DNA of 64,000 nucleotides from RH-chloro-G1 sp003670575. GTDB lineage: Bacteria > Chloroflexota > Dehalococcoidia > UBA2979. This document shows positions 6,382 through 14,275 of the stretch, in pieces. The stretch's first letter is position 1. Every line of letters starts with the position of its first letter. Where the stretch lies: positions 1-64,000 of the forward strand of contig CANMOP010000004.1 in NCBI GenBank assembly GCA_947499615.1, given 5' to 3'. The position numbers were made by a program, and so were the translations under genes. Below the pieces are notes generated by a model, which made no database searches, was not told the DNA's origin, and saw nothing but the letters and a program-made list of their open reading frames with translations.

Positions 6382-8763
6382 CTAGGTGGTTCCCGCGAGA
6401 TACGCCACTGTGACGCCCTCGCCGCCCTCTTGCCGTGCAGCGGTTTCGTACGACATAACTAGTGGGTGGTGATCCAGCATCTCGCGGACGGCACGGCGCA
6501 TGGCTCCCGTGCCTTTGCCGTGGATCAGAAACACTCGATGCTTCCCAGCGCGCGCAGCGTGGTCGAGGAAGAGTTCCACCTTCGGGAGCGCCTCGTCCAG
6601 ACGCTGGCCGCGTACCTCGATTTCATCGGCGACAGGGGCAAGGGGAGCCGCGGGCAAGCGTGGTGCCGACGGCCGCGTCACGCCCTCGACGGCCGTGCGC
6701 TCCACCTGCGTGAGACGGACGCGAGTACGCAACGATCCGAGTTGCACCTCGAACTCGCCGGTCTCCGGGTCGGGGGCGGTGATCGCCTCGCCAGCGGAGG
6801 TGATGCCTCGCAGCCAGACGGCATGCCCCGGCAGGATCGGTCCGCCACGAGGCGTATACCGTGGCGGCGGTGGTGGCGCATCAACCTCGGGAACTGGAGT
6901 CAGTGCCGCCGCCGCGAGCTTCGCGCGTGCGAGATCCGCGACCGCCTGTTCCAGCCGCGCGGATTCCACCTCGCGGCGGGTGCGCTGCACCAGCCGTTCG
7001 GTCTCACGTACCTCGGCACGCACCTGTCGACGTGCGTCCTCCCGGAGCCCGGTCGTCTCCGCCGCGAGCGAGTTCAACCGATCCTCGAGGTCCGCACGTA
7101 GCGCCTCGGCCTCGGCGCGCGCCTCCTGTGCCAGCGCCGCGCGTTCCTCGGCGGCTGTGAGCTGAGCGCGAAGGTCGGCGAGCACCGATTCAAGGTCGCG
7201 CTGTTCGTTGCTGAGCCCGGCACGAGCCGCCGCGATCACGTCGTCCGGGATGCCGAGCCGCGACGCGATCGCCAAGGCGTTGGACTGCCCCGGCAGCCCG
7301 AGCGTGAGTCGGTAGGTCGGCGAGAGCGTCTCCATGTCGAACTCCACGGAGGCGTTCATCACGTCGTCTGTCCGATGGGCGTAGAGCTTGAGCTCGCTGT
7401 GATGCGTGGTTGCGATCAGCGTTACGCCAGCCCCGCGCAACCGATCGACGAGCGCGATCGCGAGTGCTGCGCCCTCGGTCGGGTCAGTGCCCGCTCCCAA
7501 CTCATCCAGCAGCACCAATGAACGCGAGGTAGCGCGCTCAACGATGTCGATGATCGCGGTGATGTGTCCGGAGAACGTAGAGAGCGACTGTTCGATCGAT
7601 TGCTCGTCGCCAATGTCCGCGAAGATGCCGTCGTACACCGGGAACTGCGAACCCTCCTCGGCGGGGACGGGCAGGCCGGCAAGCGCCATCAAACACAGCA
7701 GTCCGGCCGTCTTCAGCGCCACCGTTTTTCCGCCGGTGTTGGGGCCTGTGATCAGCAGCGCGCGAATCTCGCCGCCGACTGCCAGGGAGGTCGGTACCAC
7801 CGGACCGTGGAGCAACGGGTGGCGCGCGCCGACCAGTCGCAGCGGGGCCGGTGCCTCCACGATCCACGCCTGCTCCTCGCCCGTGCGAGCCAACTCGCGC
7901 CCGCCGAGCGACGCCGCCAATCGCGCCTTCGCCAACGCAAGGTCGATCGCGGCCAGTCGCTCCACGGCGTCGATGAGGTCGTCTGCGCTGGCGCCAACGA
8001 CTGCCGATATCTCGCGCAGGATACGGTCGACCTCGTGGCGCTCCTGGAGTTGCAGTTCCCGCCAACGGTTGCCGAGGTCGATGATCGCCAGCGGCTCGAT
8101 GTACACGGTCGCGCCGGACGTCGATGTGTCGTGAATCACCCCGGGGACGGCGGAGCGCGACTCGGAGCGGACGGGGAGCACGTACCTACCCTCGCGCAAC
8201 GTCACCAGCGGCTCCTGCAACGCGGCGCGGACGCTGGTCGCGCGCAGGAGCGATTGCACGCGCTGCTGCAGTCGGTCGTGCGCCGCGATCGTCTCGCGCC
8301 GAATCGAGGCGAGCTCCGAGCTGGCGCTGTCGGCGACTTCACCCCGGTCGTCGATCGAACGCTCGATGAGCGCACGCACGGCGGTTAGGTCGGCGATCCC
8401 TTCGCCGATCGCACCCAGCAGGGGCGCCTCCGCAGTCATGCGGACGAGGGCGCGGCGTACGCGCTCGGCGGCCCGAGCGGTACCAGCGACCTCCAGCAGG
8501 TCGTTCACCGCCAGCGCCAGGCCGCGGCTGGCCGCACGAGCCCGCTCGCGCACATCCGCTGCGCCGCCCAGCGATACGTCGATACCGAGTTGATCGAGGC
8601 GGACTGCCTCGGCGGTCTCGCGTTGACGTCGAATAACGATCGCGCGCTCGGAAGCCGGGCGTAGCGCCAGGGCGCGCTCCCGTCCGGCGGAGAACGCGGT
8701 CAGCCGCGCCAGTCGATCCAGCACGGCGGGAAACTCAAGTACCGTCAGAGCGCGCTCGTCCGT
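6382..8763 (-). CDS. mutS2: Endonuclease MutS2 / ribosome-rescue ATPase (RqcU type), ACG start likely
   Basis: About 793-aa MutS2. It lacks MutS mismatch domain I. It has the clamp/core helices, an ABC ATPase with Walker A GPNTGGKT (near residue 340) and Walker B LVLLDELGAGTDP, a long charged coiled coil, and a C-terminal Smr domain with the signature HGKGTGAMR. Family roles are suppression of recombination and splitting of collided ribosomes. The first standard start, GTG 8724, would delete the conserved LEFPAVL opening of the family. Extending 13 codons reaches ACG 8761-8763, five bases after AGGAGG (8769-8774), giving (M)DERALTVLEF as in homologues. If ACG is not used, the protein is 780 aa from GTG 8724. 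Confidence 0.93.
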   Translation of the reverse strand, partial: TDERALTVLEFPAVLDRLARLTAFSAGRERALALRPASERAIVIRRQRETAEAVRLDQLGIDVSLGGAADVRERARAASRGLALAVNDLLEVAGTARAAERVRRALVRMTAEAPLLGAIGEGIADLTAVRALIERSIDDRGEVADSASSELASIRRETIAAHDRLQQRVQSLLRATSVRAALQEPLVTLREGRYVLPVRSESRSAVPGVIHDTSTSGATVYIEPLAIIDLGNRWRELQLQERHEVDRILREISAVVGASADDLIDAVERLAAIDLALAKARLAASLGGRELARTGEEQAWIVEAPAPLRLVGARHPLLHGPVVPTSLAVGGEIRALLITGPNTGGKTVALKTAGLLCLMALAGLPVPAEEGSQFPVYDGIFADIGDEQSIEQSLSTFSGHITAIIDIVERATSRSLVLLDELGAGTDPTEGAALAIALVDRLRGAGVTLIATTHHSELKLYAHRTDDVMNASVEFDMETLSPTYRLTLGLPGQSNALAIASRLGIPDDVIAAARAGLSNEQRDLESVLADLRAQLTAAEERAALAQEARAEAEALRADLEDRLNSLAAETTGLREDARRQVRAEVRETERLVQRTRREVESARLEQAVADLARAKLAAAALTPVPEVDAPPPPPRYTPRGGPILPGHAVWLRGITSAGEAITAPDPETGEFEVQLGSLRTRVRLTQVERTAVEGVTRPSAPRLPAAPLAPVADEIEVRGQRLDEALPKVELFLDHAARAGKHRVFLIHGKGTGAMRRAVREMLDHHPLVMSYETAARQEGGEGVTVAYLAGTT

Positions 8764-8766
8764 GGG

Positions 8767-8793
8767 GGCCTCCTGGGATCAGATCGGGAGGCC
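8767..8793 (-). promoter_or_regulatory. Leader hairpin that pairs the mutS2 Shine-Dalgarno
   Basis: On the minus strand GGCCTCC and GGAGGCC form a perfect 7-bp stem around a 13-base loop (plus-strand arms 8787-8793 and 8767-8773). The 3' arm contains most of the AGGAGG used for mutS2, so the ribosome site would be closed when folded. This predicts low or conditional translation. Confidence 0.4.
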
Positions 8794-8825
8794 ACGTGCT
8801 ACGTGCCTCAACGATTGTCGTGACG

Positions 8826-8831
8826 ATTGTA
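8826..8831 (-). promoter_or_regulatory. -10 element for mutS2
   Basis: The minus strand reads TACAAT here, five of six to TATAAT, about 55 bases upstream of the mutS2 start. No clear -35 is seen. It sits back to back with the promoter of the aminotransferase gene. Confidence 0.4.
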
Positions 8832-8851
8832 GGGGTGAATGGCGGGTTTCG

Positions 8852-8881
8852 TTGACCGTACCGGCACGCCGTACGTAGGAT
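8852..8881 (+). promoter_or_regulatory. Sigma-A-type promoter of the aminotransferase-serA operon
   Basis: TTGACC (8852-8857), 18 bases, TAGGAT (8876-8881). The predicted transcription start is near 8888, giving a leader of about 68 bases to GTG 8956. Confidence 0.55.
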
Positions 8882-8955
8882 CACGACGCGATTTCGCGGC
8901 TCGGCGTTTCTCCGCCAGCGTCCCCGGTCAACCGTTCCACGTCAAAGGAGCCCCT

Positions 8956-10044
8956 GTGAACCTCCGTACTCCCGGCCCGACACCCATCCCCCCGGAGGTC
9001 GCGCAAGCTGGCGCCGCCGCCATGATCGACCACCGCGGGCCGGAGTTCGCGGCGATCATGGATCGGGTCACCAAGGGCGCGAAGCAGATCTTCCAGACGC
9101 AGAACGATGTCATGGTGCTCACCACCTCCGGCACCGGCGCGATGGAGGCCGCGGTCGTCAACTTCGTCTCGCCCGGCGAGAAGGTGTTGGTCGTCACCAT
9201 CGGTGAGTTCGGCAAGCGCATGTTGGAGCTCGTCGAGATCTACGGCGGCCACCCGACGGAGTTGGCCTTCGAGTTCGGCAAGCACGCCGAGCCCGACGTA
9301 CTGGACGCGGCACTGAAGGCCAACCCGGACGTCACGGCCGTGCTGATGACGCACAACGAGACTTCCACCGGCGTCACCAACCCGTTGCAGCAGCTGGCCG
9401 AGGTGGTGAAGAAGCACGACAAGCTGATCATCGTCGACGCGATTTCCTCGCTGTCCTCCATCCCGGTCAAGACCGACGCATGGAACCTCGACGTGGTGCT
9501 GTCCGGCTCGCAAAAGGGCTGGATGGTCGCCCCCGGTCTCGCGTTCGCCAGCGTCAGCCCGCGCGCATGGGAGGTGCAGGCCGCCTGCACGACCCCGCGC
9601 TTTTACCTTGACCTCAAGCGCGCCGCGGACAGCGCGAAGCGCGGTCAGACGCCGTGGACGCCCGCCGTGTCGCTGTTCTTCCAGCTGGACAAGGCTGTTG
9701 AGCTGCTGCTGGCTGAGGGCATGGAGAACGTCTACACCCGCCAGCACGTGCAGGCGGAGCGCGTCCGGCAGGGCGCACAGGCGCTGGGTCTCGAGCTGTT
9801 CGCGGAGGAGGGCTACCGCTCCGACACCGTGACGGCCATCAAGGCGCCCGAGGGCTACGACCCGACGACGATCCGCAAGACTGCGCGTGAGAACTACGGC
9901 ATGGTGCTCGCCGGCGGTCAGGGGCCGCTGGCCGGCTCCGTGTTCCGCTTCGGACACCTCGGCTACTGCACGGACGAGGACATCGAGGAGGGGCTCGGCT
10001 TCCTCAAGCAGACGATGGATACCCTCGGCTTCGCCCGCAAGTAA
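8956..10044 (+). CDS. Class V PLP aminotransferase (serine-pyruvate / alanine-glyoxylate type), likely phosphoserine transaminase role
   Basis: 362-aa fold-type I PLP enzyme. It opens with LRTPGPTPIPP, has the phosphate-cup TTSGTGAMEAAV, the PLP Asp in IVDAISSL and the Schiff-base lysine in SGSQKGWM. The family covers serine-pyruvate, alanine-glyoxylate and (S)-ureidoglycine aminotransferases. Because serA follows 69 bp downstream on the same strand, the most economical role is the transamination of 3-phosphohydroxypyruvate (SerC function). Glyoxylate/glycine metabolism remains possible. The GTG 8956 start is set by AAAGGAG at 8944-8950, five bases ahead; the frame upstream of it has no homology. 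Confidence 0.88.
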   Translation: MNLRTPGPTPIPPEVAQAGAAAMIDHRGPEFAAIMDRVTKGAKQIFQTQNDVMVLTTSGTGAMEAAVVNFVSPGEKVLVVTIGEFGKRMLELVEIYGGHPTELAFEFGKHAEPDVLDAALKANPDVTAVLMTHNETSTGVTNPLQQLAEVVKKHDKLIIVDAISSLSSIPVKTDAWNLDVVLSGSQKGWMVAPGLAFASVSPRAWEVQAACTTPRFYLDLKRAADSAKRGQTPWTPAVSLFFQLDKAVELLLAEGMENVYTRQHVQAERVRQGAQALGLELFAEEGYRSDTVTAIKAPEGYDPTTIRKTARENYGMVLAGGQGPLAGSVFRFGHLGYCTDEDIEEGLGFLKQTMDTLGFARK

Positions 10045-10113
10045 GCGACGGCGGACCGAGGACCGCATCGAGTCCGGTGATCGACTCGAACGATTCGCGT
10101 CCGGGAGGCCGAA

Positions 10114-11697
10114 ATGGCTCGCATACTCATCGCCGACACGCTGGCGCAGCAGGGCATCGACATGCTCTCTGCCCAGCACGACGTGACCGTCCGCACAGGG
10201 CTCTCCGAGGACGAGCTGTGCGAAGCGGTCGCCGAGGTGGACGCGCTGGTGGTGCGCAGCCAGACGCAGGTCACCGCGCGCGTCATTGACGCCGCGACGA
10301 AGCTGCAACTGATCGGCCGCGCCGGTGTCGGCGTGGACAACATCGATGTCGAAGCGGCAACACGCCGCGGCGTCATCGTCGTGAATGCGCCGCTCGCGAA
10401 TACGCTATCCACCGCAGAGCACGCCTTCGGGTTGATGCTGGCGGTGGCGCGCAACATTCCGCAGGGGCACGCCTCGCTGCAGGCAGGGCGCTGGGATCGC
10501 AGCAAGTACGCGGGTATCGAACTCGCGGGCAAGACGCTCGGCGTAGTCGGGCTCGGCCGCATCGGCACCGAGGTCGCGAATCGTGCGCGCGCCTTCCAGA
10601 TGCGCATTGTCGCATACGACCCGTTCGTCTCCGCGGAGCGCGCCGCCGCGCTCGGCGTCGAGTTGATGGATCTCAATGCGCTGCTGGCCGAGTCGGACTT
10701 CGTCACGCTGCACGCGGTACTGCACGAGGGCACGCGAGGCCTGATCAACGCGGAGCGCCTCGCCAAGGCGAAGAAGGGCATCCGCATCATCAACGCCGCC
10801 CGCGGCGCACTGATCGATGAGCAAGCGCTGTTCGACGCCGTGCAGTCCGGCCAGGTCGGCGGCGCTGGCATCGACGTCTTCAGCACCGAGCCCGCTGTGG
10901 GCAACATCCTCACCACCTCCGACAAGATCGTCGTGACCCCGCACCTTGCGGCCTCGACTGCTGAGGCGCAGGATCGCGCCGCCTGGGATACCGCCGAGCA
11001 GGTGCTCGACGTGCTCGCGGGCAAGCCAGCGAAGTTCGCGGTGAACGCCCCACTCGTCGACCCGGAGACGATGGCCGTGATCGGGCCCTACCTCGACGCC
11101 GCCGAACTGGCAGCGCGACTGGCGGCTCAACTCGCAGGTGGTCCGGCGGAGCAGGTCCGCTTGCAGCTGCTGGGCGAGATCGGTACGCACGAGGTGCGCC
11201 CGCTGCGCGCCGCCGCCATCTCCGGCCTGCTGGCACGCGCCAGCACCGCCAACGTCACCGTGGTGAACGCCGACCAGCTCGCGGAGCAGCACGGGCTGCG
11301 CGTCGAGATGGAGTCGGGGCCGGCTCGCGAGCCGTACGCGAACCTCGTCGTCGTGCAGGTGGTGCGTGCCGACGGCACGCGCACCGTAGCGGCGACGCAC
11401 AACGGCACCGAGGTGCGCGTGGTTGGCCTGGACGACTACCAGGTGGACATCTCGCCGAGTCAGGCGCCGCACGCACTGATGGTGGAGAACGTCGACCGCC
11501 CCGGCATGATCGGCCGTGTCGGCTCCATGCTCGGTGGGCACGATGTGAACATCCGCTACATGTCGGTGGCACCCGGCCTCGCGGATGGCCGCGCGCTGAT
11601 GGTGCTGGGCGTGGATCGCGCACTTGCGGACGACGAAGTGTCCGAGATCACCGCGCTCGACAACGTCTTCAGCGCCCGCCAGATAGAACTGTCCTAA
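10114..11697 (+). CDS. serA: D-3-phosphoglycerate dehydrogenase
   Basis: 527-aa long-form PGDH, first enzyme of serine synthesis (3-phosphoglycerate to 3-phosphohydroxypyruvate, NAD-dependent). Visible are the substrate domain VVRSQTQVTARVID, the Rossmann motif LGVVGLGRIGTEVA (about 145-158), the catalytic Arg of NAARGALIDEQAL, and the Glu/His pair near DVFSTEP and TPHLAAST. An intervening ASB-like domain follows, then a C-terminal ACT domain beginning ALMVENVDRPGMIG, which usually gives serine feedback inhibition. GGGAGG lies six bases before ATG 10114. A strong hairpin follows the stop. Confidence 0.97.
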   Translation: MARILIADTLAQQGIDMLSAQHDVTVRTGLSEDELCEAVAEVDALVVRSQTQVTARVIDAATKLQLIGRAGVGVDNIDVEAATRRGVIVVNAPLANTLSTAEHAFGLMLAVARNIPQGHASLQAGRWDRSKYAGIELAGKTLGVVGLGRIGTEVANRARAFQMRIVAYDPFVSAERAAALGVELMDLNALLAESDFVTLHAVLHEGTRGLINAERLAKAKKGIRIINAARGALIDEQALFDAVQSGQVGGAGIDVFSTEPAVGNILTTSDKIVVTPHLAASTAEAQDRAAWDTAEQVLDVLAGKPAKFAVNAPLVDPETMAVIGPYLDAAELAARLAAQLAGGPAEQVRLQLLGEIGTHEVRPLRAAAISGLLARASTANVTVVNADQLAEQHGLRVEMESGPAREPYANLVVVQVVRADGTRTVAATHNGTEVRVVGLDDYQVDISPSQAPHALMVENVDRPGMIGRVGSMLGGHDVNIRYMSVAPGLADGRALMVLGVDRALADDEVSEITALDNVFSARQIELS

Positions 11698-11700
11698 TCC

Positions 11701-11731
11701 GAGAGCGGCGCGGGTTTTCCGCGCTGCTCTT
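11701..11731. terminator. Bidirectional terminator between serA and the DUF1015 gene
   Basis: Arms 11701-11713 and 11719-11731 form a 13-bp stem with two G-T wobbles and a GTTTT loop, placed between converging stops. It has only a short T run, so it may act through stem stability. Confidence 0.65.
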
Positions 11732-11740
11732 CCCATCGCA

Positions 11741-13042
11741 TCAGTCCAGCAGGTTGAGCACCATGCCGGTCGACATCTTCGGGTAGAAGAACGTCGACTT
11801 CTGCGGCAGCAGTTCGCCGGCCGCGGCCACCTCGACGACCTGCGGAGCGTGCACCGGCTGCACGAGCAGCGCGAGCGCAAACTCGCCTGAATCCACGGCG
11901 CGCCACGCCTCCGCGACATCCTCAGTGAACGCGACCGCAGCACCGGCCGAGCGGGCGGCAGCGTCCAGGCCGAGCAGCGGCTCCAGGATCGTCTCGTTCA
12001 GCACCAGAACGCCCAGCCGGCGTGAGGCCGGCGAGAGCCGAGCCGGCATCGCAGCGTCGATGGCGCTCGCATCGCGCGCCGTGAGCAAGTGCAGCCTCCC
12101 GGGTCGCAGCCCAATCGCCCCGAAGGCCTGACCGGTGGCGGCGGCCTCGGTCGCGCGCGCCCAGAGCGCGGCGGCGGCAGCCGCGTCCGTCGCAGCGCCC
12201 ACGTCCTCCAGTTGCCAGAGCGCTTCTAGGCGCGCCTCGAGGTCGGACGGGACTGCGGCAGCGCGAATCAGCCGGTGGATCGGGAGCACGATGAGCCCCG
12301 GCTCGTCCTGCGCCACCAGCCCGGTGCACACGAACCGGTCGTCCGCCGTCGCCAGGCCCGCGCCCTCACGCTCCGCGAGGTAGTTGATAGCCGTCTGATA
12401 GCGGTGGTGGCCATCCGCGATCGTCACCGGCGAGGCGGCAACGATCGCGGTCAACGCGTCGATGCTCGCGGGGTCATTGATCACCCAGAGGCGGTGGCTG
12501 TCGCCTCGACCGTCCGTCGCCTCCAGCACGGGTGAACCCGCGCTGACGCGATCGAGGATGGCGCGAGCGCTCCCGTCCGGATCCGAGTACATCGCGAAGA
12601 TGGGGCTGACGTTGGTGTGCGTGGCGCGCAGCAGCTTCAGTCGATCCTCCTTCGCCGCGGCCATCGTTGCCTCGTGCGGGCGGACGATGCCGGCCTCGGC
12701 GGGCACGATCTCCATGCGCGTGAAGAAGGCACGACGCACCGCCGTGCGGCCGGGCGAAGCCGGGACGGCGAAGCGCTGCTCGTAGACGTAGTAGACCGGC
12801 GCGGCGTCGCGCTGCAGCACGCCAGCATCCTGCCACGCACGCAGCGCCGCGGCCGCGGCTTCGTAGCGGGCATCGGTGTCGCCGGGGCACGACTCGACGT
12901 GCGCAATGTTGTACGGCGAGGACTCCAGCAGCGCTGCGACCTGTCGAGCATCGACGACGTCATATGGCGGTGCGACGACATCCGAGCCGCGCACGCGCGT
13001 AGCGTCGTAGCGAAGCCCTCGGAACGGCTCGATGCGGGTCAT
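11741..13042 (-). CDS. DUF1015-family protein (serA-associated)
   Basis: 433-aa soluble protein starting MTRIEPFRGLRYD, then VAPPYDVVDA, YNIAHVE and VWVINDP/DGHHRYQTA-like blocks typical of DUF1015 (PF06245). No biochemical function is established for the family. Members are repeatedly found beside serA and serine-pathway aminotransferases, as here, though this copy is convergent to serA. The conserved DGHHRY and a run of Arg/Asp residues suggest a ligand or nucleotide site. AAAGGA six bases before ATG 13042 fixes the start; a longer frame upstream is non-coding. Confidence 0.87.
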   Translation of the reverse strand: MTRIEPFRGLRYDATRVRGSDVVAPPYDVVDARQVAALLESSPYNIAHVESCPGDTDARYEAAAAALRAWQDAGVLQRDAAPVYYVYEQRFAVPASPGRTAVRRAFFTRMEIVPAEAGIVRPHEATMAAAKEDRLKLLRATHTNVSPIFAMYSDPDGSARAILDRVSAGSPVLEATDGRGDSHRLWVINDPASIDALTAIVAASPVTIADGHHRYQTAINYLAEREGAGLATADDRFVCTGLVAQDEPGLIVLPIHRLIRAAAVPSDLEARLEALWQLEDVGAATDAAAAAALWARATEAAATGQAFGAIGLRPGRLHLLTARDASAIDAAMPARLSPASRRLGVLVLNETILEPLLGLDAAARSAGAAVAFTEDVAEAWRAVDSGEFALALLVQPVHAPQVVEVAAAGELLPQKSTFFYPKMSTGMVLNLLD

Positions 13043-13183
13043 GGCGGGTCCTTTCGCGCGACGCGAGGTCGGTGATGGGTTGGTGGGCCTCGATCGTGCG
13101 TGGCGGTTTGACGTGGTTTTTTCGTCGTCCCTAGACTGGCGGGCACCACACCGATCGATGTTTCGAAAGTACCCGTTGCCCCG

Positions 13184-13510
13184 ATGCAGCGCTACTGCGT
13201 CTTCTGCGAGATCGTCACGCGTCGTGAACCGGCGGAGATTCTGCACGAGTCCGAGGACGTGCTGGTCTTTCGTAACCGGTTGCGGTGGGTGCCCGTGATG
13301 CTTCTGGTCATCCCGAAGCGTCACATGCTCCAGTCCGAGCTCTGGGCTGACATGGGCGAGGTGAGCGCTGTGGCCGCCGAGATGGGGCGGCAGCACTGCC
13401 CCCGCGGGTACCGACTGTTGTCCAACTTCGGCCCGGACGGATTGCAGTCGCAGGAGCACGCGCATGTGCACGTGCTCGGCGGCACGTTCCTCGGCGAGTA
13501 CGTGTCCTGA
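13184..13510 (+). CDS. HIT-like protein with N-terminal CxxC
   Basis: 108-aa histidine-triad protein with HAHVHVLGG near residues 92-100 and an N-terminal YCVFCEIV, whose cysteine pair is typical of the zinc-binding HinT/FHIT-like subgroup. The middle PKRHMLQSELW replaces the usual HIT PKxH segment. Probable nucleotide phosphoramidase or ester hydrolase; the substrate is unknown. It shares a 141-bp divergent promoter region with the DUF1015 gene, where TAGACT at 13132-13137 is a possible -10. It is convergent with rph. At 108 residues it is shorter than the copy at 2931. Confidence 0.85.
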   Translation: MQRYCVFCEIVTRREPAEILHESEDVLVFRNRLRWVPVMLLVIPKRHMLQSELWADMGEVSAVAAEMGRQHCPRGYRLLSNFGPDGLQSQEHAHVHVLGGTFLGEYVS

Positions 13511-13519
13511 GCGTCGAGC

Positions 13520-13540
13520 GCGGCGCTAGGCTCGCGCCGC
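13520..13540. terminator. Hairpin at the HIT/rph convergent junction
   Basis: GCGGCGC (13520-13526) and GCGCCGC (13534-13540) form a perfect 7-bp stem with a 7-base loop spanning the rph stop codon. It has no U-tract. It is a candidate shared terminator. Confidence 0.35.
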
Positions 13541-14275
13541 CGATCGCCAGCCCTCGATGGCCACGCGCTGAATCTCGAACAGTTGCTGGATACCCAACTC
13601 GGCGAGGTCGATCAGGCCGTCCATCTGCTTGCGGCTGAACGGCTCGCCCTCGGCGGTGCCCTGCACCTCCACCAGTTCGCCGGTGCCCAGCAGCACGACG
13701 TTGAAGTCGACACCCGCCGCCGAGTCCTCACCGTAGTCGAGGTCGAGCAGCGCCTCGCCGCCGATCATCCCAATCGAGGTGGCAGCGACCTGCGTGCGCA
13801 GCGGCTGTGTCGTGAGCAATCGGTGCTGTCGCATCCAGTCGACGGCCATCGCCAGCGCGACCCACGCGCCGGTGATCGAGGCGGTGCGCGTCCCGCCGTC
13901 CGCCTGCAACACGTCGCAATCGAGCGTAATCGTGTGCTCCCCCAGCCGGTCGAGGTCGACGACCGCCCGCAGCGAACGCCCGATCAGCCGCTGGATTTCC
14001 TGTGTCCGGCCGCCCTGCCGGCCGCGTGCAGCCTCGCGGTCGGAGCGTGTGTGTGTGGCGCGCGGCAGCATGCCGTACTCGGCAGTGACCCAGCCGGAGC
14101 CGCTGCCACGCAAGAAGCCGGGGACACCCGGCTCCACGCTTGCCGCGCAGAGCACGCGTGTATCACCGACGGTGATCAGCGCGGAACCTTCCGCATGGCG
14201 CAGCACACCCGGCTCGATCGTCACGGAGCGGAGGGTGTCGGCCGCGCGGCCCTCGGAGCGTATTCGGTCGGTCAT
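13526..14275 (-). CDS. rph: Ribonuclease PH
   Basis: 249-aa phosphorolytic 3'-5' exoribonuclease that trims tRNA 3' ends. Family marks are the opening RSEGRAADTLRSVTIEPGVL, the phosphate-site GRSLRAVVDLDRLGEHTITLDCDVLQADGG, and the end block EGEPFSRKQMDGLIDLAELGI. Full length (usual 235-260). ATG 14275 overlaps the comEC stop (ATGA) and has GGAGG six bases upstream, so it is the last gene of comEA-comEC-rph. Confidence 0.97.
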   Translation of the reverse strand: MTDRIRSEGRAADTLRSVTIEPGVLRHAEGSALITVGDTRVLCAASVEPGVPGFLRGSGSGWVTAEYGMLPRATHTRSDREAARGRQGGRTQEIQRLIGRSLRAVVDLDRLGEHTITLDCDVLQADGGTRTASITGAWVALAMAVDWMRQHRLLTTQPLRTQVAATSIGMIGGEALLDLDYGEDSAAGVDFNVVLLGTGELVEVQGTAEGEPFSRKQMDGLIDLAELGIQQLFEIQRVAIEGWRSAARA

